Shown here: one piece after another, positions 7,156-14,228 of the stretch | Layout of the letters: each line of letters starts with the position of its first letter | Numbering within the stretch: position 1 is the first letter of the stretch | Origin: Paraglomus occultum | Taxonomy: Eukaryota > Glomeromycota > Glomeromycetes > Paraglomerales > Paraglomeraceae | Direction: 5' to 3' | DNA length: 14,228 nucleotides | Assembly: GCA_910592205.1 (NCBI GenBank) | Contig: CAJVPJ010000948.1 | Coordinates: 1 to 14,228 of the forward strand | Program-made: the position numbers and the translations under genes | Notes under the pieces: generated by a model | The model's input: the letters and a program-made list of their open reading frames with translations, nothing else | The model's database searches: none | Told to the model about the DNA's origin: nothing

Positions 7156-8219
7156 ACCAGTTCTAACCGAAAACAAGTAACACGCCATTTATCCTTTTAT
7201 CATCATGTGATATAGTTTGACAATGTTCTTTTGACAATCGTCATAATATTGTCCAATACAAGAAATCCATCCTAAACCATTTCTTTTTACTAGCGTGCTG
7301 GGTACTTATTACATGATTACGGTATGTCTCTTGTTATTATTATGTTTATGTCGCACAATACTTAAACTTGCTTAACCAATTCACTTTTCAGTATTCCCAC
7401 TCTCAAGAAATTTTACCCGGGGTCAGTAGTCGCTCGTGCCTACTCTGTCAACCGGAAAAAGTGACATTCTACTGTTTAATGTCACATGTCCAATAAAGCA
7501 GTTACCAATACGATACGGTTGTTACTGGCATCAAGACACAAGGTAACCTCTTAATTGAGGGAACCGTATTCGATTCGAGACTTATAATCATCAACATTTT
7601 TATATTTATTCGTTTCCGACAGCTTGTCTCTTAACACTGTGATCAAGTCTGTGTTTTCCTTTTTATAAAGAAAAGGAAACTACTAGCATGCTTTCGTTCT
7701 ATCAAAAGATACATTACAATCTTACCCAATTTATACCTTTATTTGGTACTAATTAACATACATGGTGTGAGAAGAATAATGTTTACAAAATTATAGTTTA
7801 TTCTTTCAAAAAAAGAACCATCTCCATATAAAGTTAAGATAATACTTTCTGTGTATGCACTCTTTGAAACTTGTAATGCACCACTATTGATTCAATAAGC
7901 TATTTATATTTACGCGTTTATTATATGCGTGAGAACTCGACAACCGTGTGTTTATGGTTAATATGTTCGCATATATGTTCAGTGTTATGTGCCAGTGTAA
8001 TGTCTCTCTCTCCTTTCCCGATACACAATTTTTTATTACACGGTAAAGTTTGGTTTAACGACATGCTCCGTTCCACCACTCTGACTTGTTGATCCGAACT
8101 ATTCGCTAAAGCGGACTCTATTATCAAACGAAAACCAAACTTTGTTTATAAAGCCATCTTTGTTGACACTGTCACATATAAGCATAAAAAGGACTTTGCG
8201 CCCATCGTTACATACCGAT
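7156..8219. other. Spacer, no supported gene
   Basis: AT-rich, less repetitive DNA than 2.5-6.4 kb. A 68-codon minus-strand frame at 7921-8127 has ordinary composition but no recognisable motif and no clear splice partners. No terminal repeats or tRNA boxes were found. Confidence 0.4.
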
Positions 8220-8719
8220 TTAGCCTCTAATTCGCTAATTTAAAGTTTTTTGTTGGACATTTTTAGGGCTAATTTAATCTATTTTAGTGAAATTACCAAT
8301 AATTTGGCATTAATTCGTCATTTTCAGCAAAGAAAGTCTTAAAACGTCTTAAATCTGAAAAAATAAAGTCTAACGAAAGTTCCAATGTTTAGACTAACGA
8401 AAAAGTTGGGACAGAAAATATCAAAAATTATGCGATTTAAAAGCTTAACTCTTATTTTTTTGCCGATAAGTCTAACAAAAAAATTTTAGGATATAGGACG
8501 TAAAACGCTGATTATCATACATTTTTTGACTCAGCTAGCAACAGGCACGCGGAGCGCGGGTTAGCACAGACAAGTTTTCGCTTGTGTAACAAGTGAATTG
8601 GGCTAACAACTCAATATTTTAGCGAAATTGACGACAAACTTTGAATTTCGTCGTAACTTGCAGCAAAAAAACGTTAGACTTAATTTCCGTATTTGAGTCA
8701 TAAACTCGCGTAATTTTTT
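8220..8719. repeat. Module of dispersed short inverted and direct repeats
   Basis: The motif GTCTAAC recurs: AGTCTAACGAAAGT (8367-8380), AGACTAACGAAAAAGT (8391-8406) and TAAGTCTAAC (8467-8476). An exact inverted copy GTTAGACTTA lies at 8673-8682. Two further hairpins occur: ACAAG/CTTGT around 8571-8586, and CGAAATT/AATTTCG around 8623-8650. A GC-rich island GGCACGCGGAGCGCGGG lies near 8544-8560. No coding frame is evident. It looks like a non-coding remnant of a mobile element, but I found no convincing termini. Confidence 0.4.
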
Positions 8720-9057
8720 TCAGCGGTACCCGCCAAAAAACTGTTCTTGCTATACGGCTGTGGTACCACTGCAAAATAAGCCCCTCCGCAGCCGTACGGC
8801 AGAAAGGTTATTCAAAGATAAAAAGGGTAATGACATCTGAAGTTTTGGCACGTAATCTACGATAATATTGTGATACATAGTACCCTCTAATATGTAATGG
8901 GCAACGGCCAGACGTCGAGCCTGTCGGTTTACTGCAGACAGAACAAGGATAACGTTTTTTCGATTTCCAATGAAACCGGCACCCCTCAGGCCGAATACAG
9001 AAATTGCCACAGATTTTCCCGGTAAGAACAGGTATACATTTTTGGCGGTACCGCTGA
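8720..9057. mobile_element. 338-bp MITE-like element with terminal inverted repeats
   Basis: The right end (9039-9057) is the reverse complement of TCAGCGGTACCGCCAAAAA. The left end (8720-8739) has the same sequence with one extra C. Similarity resumes further in with CTGTTCTT on both arms after a short indel, giving imperfect repeats of roughly 30 bp. A subterminal hairpin TACGGCTG/CAGCCGTA occupies 8753-8796. The inside has a minus-strand open frame that continues past the element but no recognisable transposase. I see no clear target-site duplication, so it may be old, or it may be part of a larger element that includes the neighbouring polymerase relic. Confidence 0.55.
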
Positions 9058-9131
9058 ATATAGGTTTAGAAATTATTATTTGAACAATATAAGTATAATA
9101 TATCGTGACCGTTAGACTCTTAATATTCAAA

Positions 9132-10985
9132 ATGTCAGATTCATATCTAGAATGTATTGAAGAATTTACTGTAGCATTGAAATTGCAGACTATAATCCAA
9201 TTGATCCCGGTTATCATTTACCTTTGCCAGAGACAATGCCAAAGCGTAACAATGAAGTCATTAATAATTCAAAATAACGATAATTGGTGTTTTGGATGGT
9301 GCGTTTTAGGCGCCTTGCATCCAGTCAAAGTTCACCCTGAAAGAAATCCTCACCGTCTATATGGAAATTTTGTGGAAGAACTAAATATGACAGATATTCC
9401 GATTCCAGAACCAGTTTCCACTCCCGTTTATAAATAGTTAAAAGAGAATAATCCAGAGATCAGTCTTTGTGTATACGCGTGGCATAATCCCTTGAATTTC
9501 ATTATTTATCTGAAACAGAGTTCAAAGAGGTAAATCTATTAGTAATCTCGGAAGAAGCAAAGCTTCGAGTCTCTGACTCAACGAAAGATCTAGAAAACCC
9601 GCGATTCCATTACTATAATCATAGCAAACATAAGGGAAGAAAATATCTTTGCCAATTTTGTCTTCACGTATACTCTACAGAAAAAGGTTTTAAAGAGCAT
9701 AAATTAGACCTCAAAAATAGCCAAGGAGTAAATAAAGCTCCACAATTGCCGAAACTACCTTTGATAGAAAAATGCATCAAGACATTCAATAATCATAAAT
9801 GCATGCAGCCAAATCCGTACCGAATAATTTGGGACATTGAATGTCTAACAGAAGAGTTAACACTAAATGAAAATGCACAATTAACACGTACTGAAAAACT
9901 TCAAAGGCATAAACCTTGTGGTTACAGTTACGTAGTAGTAGTAGTGCGAATGGATAGTTTTGGTAATTATGAAATTACGAGCTACGATCTGTATAGAGGT
10001 CCCAATGCTTTGGAAAGATTCGTTGATAAGCTTGAAGAAGAAAAGACGAAAAAATTCATCGAGATCTATCTGCGCCGGCAGACATAATTATGGAGCGCGG
10101 CGACTATACAAGGCATAAGGCATCAATGGATTTGTAATAAACCTTTCAGCTGTGGTACCATTGAGGAGAATCTAAAAAAGGTCCGAGATCATTGTCACAT
10201 TAGTGGTAATAAAAAGTTACAAGTTGGCGCATTTAAAACTAAAATACCGCTCATTCGTGAGGATACGATTCACATCTACTCATACAAGTTGTTGGTAGAT
10301 TTACAGCAGATAAGTTAAAGTGTATTCCAGAAAATATAGGTAAGTATAAGGCCATGGATGTAGGGCAATTCCGATTTCTTGATAGCTTCCAACATATGGC
10401 AATGGGTCTTGATAAACTTGTTGAGACTTTTGGCGGAAAGCTTGTAACTTCCTTTATCGGTCAAGCACTTCACTGAAAAGGGGTACTCGCTAGATCAAAT
10501 CAATCTATTAATAAAAAACGAAAAGGCGTATTTCCTTATGATTGGACAAACTCATGGGACAAGTTCGAAAGAACTAGTCTTCCATGCCGAAAAGATTTTT
10601 ATTCTATACTTGACCAGCAAAATATTAGCAAGACAGAGCACGGTATGCAAAAAAAGCTAAGGGTGTCAAAAAATGCATAGTCAAGAGAGAGCTCCGCCAT
10701 GACAAATTTCTAGAATGTCTTAATCGAAAAATTACCAGGCATGATATGTATGGCCTCCGTAGTCATGACCACCAAATATATTTGGAACGAGTAAATAAAA
10801 TTGGGCTAAATCCATATGATAATAAACGCTGGATTCTACTAGATGGAATTCGATCTCTTCCATACGGTCATTGGCGAATAAACGCTTACCAGAATTATGT
10901 TGATTCCGGGATGTTGCCAGAGATAGCGGAAGAAAGAGCTATGACAGTAAGTTTAAACCAATTTCAGCAGCACTGCATCACCTGA
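9132..10985 (+). pseudogene. Polinton/Maverick-type DNA polymerase B, broken and internally deleted
   Basis: An intact family member is a protein-primed replicative DNA polymerase of large self-synthesising transposons. Recognisable parts in order are: N-terminal region with YHLPLP (about 9220) and NNDNWCFGWCVLGALHPV (from 9273); a CxxC finger (9650-9661) followed by His; exonuclease motif I, Asp-Ile-Glu (9833-9841); a VRDHCH motif near 10181; exonuclease II-like GYDSH (10261-10275); a FLDSFQHM region (about 10375); and a C-terminal tail with LRSHDHQIY and DNKRWILLDG ending near YGHW (10863-10874). In-frame stops lie at 9435-9437 and 10085-10087. Frame changes fall near 9183, 9260, 9490, 10258, 10455 and 10525. 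At 10638-10644 the exonuclease part jumps to the tail, so palm motifs A, B and C are absent. The last 37 codons have no match I recognise. It cannot encode an active polymerase; the family call is from remembered motifs. Confidence 0.85.
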
Positions 10986-11035
10986 CATTGTTGCGATTTG
11001 GCTCGACGTAATATAATGAATCGAAAATCCTAAAA

Positions 11036-11204
11036 TTAGAATTTATACACACCACAGTTATACCTCCGCTTCTTCTTAATTGCTGCCAACTCTCTTCGTT
11101 TGTAAGAAGCCGAGCAAATGGAAGTGTCTTTCTTCTTTTTGGCGGCGGAAGTGGTTCCGAGTTGGGGTTGTTTATTGTTTTCAGAACTGTCTAGATTTCC
11201 CGTG
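11036..11204 (-). other. Orphan lysine/arginine-rich reading frame downstream of gene end
   Basis: Directly after (and overlapping) the last exon of the minus-strand gene, a different frame stays open for about 56 codons to a TAA at 11038-11036. It has acidic/Gln-rich then strongly basic sequence, with KKKK and KRRELAAIKKKRR. Such a tail would suit a nuclear protein. It has no ATG near its start, and no intron I tested joins it in phase, so it may be the former C-terminus lost by a one-base frameshift, or chance. Confidence 0.35.
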
Positions 11205-14200
11205 ACTACTCAATGTGCTGGTCCCTTTTTTTTTAGCCGGCGTCGTCTGAGTCTTCATATCCGATGATGATATAAATACATACTCATCATCTGAACTGGC
11301 CTCAAATTTCTTGATCAATTCATTCACCATGCCCTAAATTAAAATATGAGTTAGAAAGCCCATTTTCCATAAAAATTCCAAACGGACGAACTTACTCGAA
11401 TGTTCCATGCCCACTTCAATGCAACTCTCAAGTTATTATATGCGGAGAAGGTAAGTGGAAGATGGAAAGACTTTAAAAAGTGGAGACGGTACACCTCATT
11501 TCTCTCCATGATGTAGAGGCGGACGTCCGTCATATATGTCTGAAGAAAAAAAATCATTACTACATAATAATAAATCACACTTTAAATAACCTATCACAAC
11601 TCACCTGTATTCCGATTATATATAATTTTTTATCCCCAATCATACGTGAGAACTTGGCCTGTAGGTTGTCCAGCATGTCTTTCATCATCCTGGGCAGGTT
11701 GAACTCGTCTGATGCCATCTTCGTAAGATCGGAGAAGTCAGGACCACCACACGCAAGCAGACACATGACTTCATGTTGCTCATAAACGCATAGAAGATCG
11801 GCCATGTGGGCCCGTTCAACCTGCAGCTCAAAGACGTCTCTGTCTCGATTACGACGATGCTGCGTTGACAACACAGAAGCCTCTCCCCTTTATGACAATT
11901 CATGAAATTTTTTAACCTAAATTTAATGTGCTAATTACAGGAATGTTTGGAACTTACCATCGGACGCGACAGTTTCCATCCAAAGCCAGGGCACCCTGCA
12001 AAAGCGGAACAAGGTAACCACCAAGCCATTCTCCTTCATAGCAGTTATTCTGGAGCGGATTTCGAGAAGACTCAAATGCATCCAAGCTATAAAGACAGAA
12101 CCATAGCAATAATAATCAGCTCATGTCATGATAATAATAACAAGTCTTGTGATCATTGCATAGACATACAATTGGCCTGTCACCCGCTCGACCCAACGAC
12201 ATATCTTTGGCCAGTCGTTCTCTGCATATGAAAACTCGTTGCTGTATGTGGGAGTGGGCAGATCACGGAGGCTGTACCACCCTGTGCGAGCATCAGTTAA
12301 GTTCCTCTAAAAACACAAAGAGTTGTCAATACATGTTCAGACTAGTCAGTAGTTGCAACATGCCTTACCCTTCCAAACAAGTGGGTGAGAAGAGACTCGA
12401 TCTCATGATGGTATGTTGTTTGCGCAATGCGTCGGCTTGTTACCAATTCCTGCCAACTTTCCCGAGAAAAGTCACGCCGAATTTTGGAACTTGGCGACAA
12501 ATCGAGAATGAAGCTATGAGCAGGACTGACAAGAAACCAATAAGTACATCAAGTAAGCACTCATATTAGTAAGTATCATTGATTTCATATTACCGAACTT
12601 ACTCGTGAGGCGAAGTGGTACTCTTCTCGCAGTAACTTTGCAAAATTGCTTTCAGGTTGTTGCCCTTATCAAACATAGCCAAATATCAGAACACGAAAGC
12701 TAAGAAATTAAAACATGTAAATTCCTTACAGTTTCCTCGACTTTATCATAATTTGTATGATGACTGTATTCCTCACTTGAGAAGTCAGTGCCAGCATTTT
12801 CGTTATCCGCACGAAGAGTATGCAATCGCTTATAACGCGATACTAGTTAGTTCCTACTCTTTATGATGAAGCATATTACTATCAATACCTTATTTGCTCT
12901 GGCACTCCTTTCTCTTACAACCATTTCACAAGGAGACTCATATCCGTCTTCCTCATCGCTGCTTCCAGTGTTGTCCATGATTTGTTGTTTTGCTTGTGAT
13001 TGAGACGACGCCTGAGGTGTAAATGCATAAAAAGGTTACATCTTTATGAAACTATCTTTGATGCCCCTCCACTTGAAAACTCCATGTCGAAATATCCGAG
13101 TGTCACTAGCACTCATAAATCACCTGATCACCTGACGGTAGCAAATCTGCAACCACTTCCTAGAGTAATAAAAGAGTGTGATAAGCAAACATTCTTGCTA
13201 CAAGAAGAATTATCTACTTTCAGCAAGTGACTCGCTTTAATACTTACCAGCTTCCTTTTCAGCTGTACTTCTGAAGCAACTTGGAATTTATCATGCAAAA
13301 CATCTGCCTTCATCACTTCTCTGTACACCAGCTTTGTTGACTCAACCTCTTCCTGTAAGAACACATAATTTAGCTTCTATTACTATGTGAACGAGAATTT
13401 CATACAATAGCTGATAGTCCAAATCACCTTCTTCTCCAGCATTTGGAGCCAGTTTCTAACCACTGTTCTTTTGATTGTGTCATCAAAGCTGGAGTACATT
13501 GCAGCAGCTTTATTGCGTGCATGAGATAAGAAATTTTTCTGGCGGCTGATTGCGCGAAGTTTCATCCTTATCTCTTCCAGAACTGATTCAATGTTATCAC
13601 TATACAAATTGCTATGTTCCGAGATGTACTGAAGAGCAGCCAGAGTGCTCCAATCCGGATGGCGTGTTTTCTCAAAAAACATAGAGATAGCCTCAAGTAC
13701 AAAAATTTTTAAAAAATAAATTGATTAATATTTGCAAACGTTCAAAATCAAATCAATATGGGCATTGACAAGGTGTATTCTGGTCAGAAGCCCGGTACCA
13801 CACCACTACACAGGACGCAGCAACTGATGACAGTCCTGGCCTGGTAGGCTGATAGGGAGCTCCTTCCAAGCATCGGCCATATGCAATCCACGAAATCATG
13901 GAGCTCATACAGGCGTAGGTGCCAATTTATGCCCATGCACAAACAAATTGCAACCGACCTGTTGTGTGTTGCTTGTGTGAAAATCCTATAAAATCAAAAT
14001 ATTGAGCAAGCAAGCATGCATTTGCACAAGGAATGATCAGTTATTTCGTTGGACTTACTTGTTCGAGTGCCGCCATATTGACGCGTTGGGGAATGGTTGA
14101 TCCCGTGCAATTTTTTCTACGGCTATCACCAACTACCCAAAATTTTGTTGTGATCACAAGATCAAATGCTGTCGTCAGCAGCGTTTTCAGCCAGTTAGCA

Positions 14201-14223
14201 AGCTTTGCAATTTTGTGTCGCAT
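11181..14223 (-). CDS. Multi-exon gene, lineage-specific hypothetical protein (Mucoromycota-type family)
   Basis: Not a named family. Exons from splice sites and phase (high to low): 13691-13428, 13352-13248, 13159-13124, 13011-12889, 12828-12730, 12664-12603, 12525-12369, 12306-12170, 12086-11958, 11887-11605, 11539-11396, 11333-11181 (TGA). Introns are 60-112 nt, mostly GTAAGT/GTGAGT donors, and one frame stays open through all eleven, giving 563 codons. Upstream, exon 14223-14059 has a perfect donor and begins with ATG at the window edge; the link (exon from 13985) is ambiguous. Visible: an acidic serine stretch SSDEEDGYES (exon 13011), Trp-rich YSLRDLP...WPKICRWVERV (exon 12306), a conserved-looking core ADLLCVYEQHEVMCLL then GGPDFSDLTK and LPRMMKDML (exon 11887), and a tail with SSDDEY and PAKKK. 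The core recalls expanded hypothetical proteins of Mucoromycota and might be a divergent PD-(D/E)xK-like fold; that is inference. A nuclear location is suggested by acidic and basic tracts. Confidence 0.72.
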
Positions 14224-14228
14224 GCGCA

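Noticed and set aside
7540-7590. tRNA-like B-box in GATTCGAGAC
   Set aside because: No matching A-box or cloverleaf could be drawn around it.
8750-9217. 155-codon minus-strand gene across the MITE-like element
   Set aside because: It crosses the right terminal repeat into flanking polymerase sequence and shows no recognisable domain; likely chance.
9105-9437. Stand-alone 110-residue gene
   Set aside because: It mixes two frames of the polymerase N-terminus; the real homology starts near 9132, changes frame twice, and continues past the stop.
9435-10530. Programmed frameshifting or stop recoding in the polymerase
   Set aside because: Too many scattered shifts and stops, plus loss of the catalytic core, point to decay rather than recoding.
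11480-12569. Plus-strand frames of 94-137 codons
   Set aside because: They are antisense to exons of the minus-strand gene, whose splice sites and phase explain the region.

Overview
The window looks like nuclear DNA from an early-diverging filamentous fungus, most likely Mucoromycota (Mucorales, Mortierella or Glomeromycotina type). This is inferred from four things: an intronless Asn/Gln-rich C2H2 factor with Crz1-like fingers, a gene packed with 55-112 nt GT-AG introns, a Polinton/Maverick-type DNA polymerase B relic (such elements are known from Rhizophagus), and AT-rich spacers full of homopolymers and microsatellites. No bacterial signals, tRNA, rRNA or CRISPR array were seen.

Layout. 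Positions 1-1103 are the upstream region of a transcription factor gene, with a 24-bp tandem repeat (348-492), a TATA box (924-930) and an ATG-free leader. Positions 1104-2456 (+) encode a 450-residue protein with an N-terminal calcineurin-type LxVP motif, low-complexity N/S and Q tracts, and three zinc fingers whose second and third recognition helices carry the same base-contact residues as yeast Crz1. Positions 2457-8719 are about 6.3 kb of gene-poor spacer: strand-biased poly-G tracts, a 27-unit telomere-like hexamer array (3921-4089), G/T-rich microsatellites (4691-4972, 6106-6340), a pyrimidine tract, one weak exon candidate (6928-7155) and a module of inverted repeats (about 8220-8719).

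Positions 8720-9057 are a 338-bp segment with imperfect terminal inverted repeats, a MITE-like candidate. Positions 9132-10985 (+) are a broken Polinton/Maverick-type PolB. Its N-terminal and exonuclease parts and its C-terminal tail are recognisable, but the polymerase core is deleted and frameshifts and stops interrupt the rest.

Positions 14223 down to 11181 (-) hold a gene of about 14 exons that I assembled from splice signals and reading phase; eleven consecutive introns keep one open frame. Its product (about 560 residues in the firm part, about 640-660 with upstream exons) is not a named family that I can identify with certainty. It resembles lineage-expanded hypothetical proteins of Mucoromycota, and its 5' end may lie outside the window. 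It converges on the PolB relic.

I see no functional cooperation among the genes: the window joins a likely signalling-regulated transcription factor locus to a transposon-rich compartment with a lineage-specific gene.
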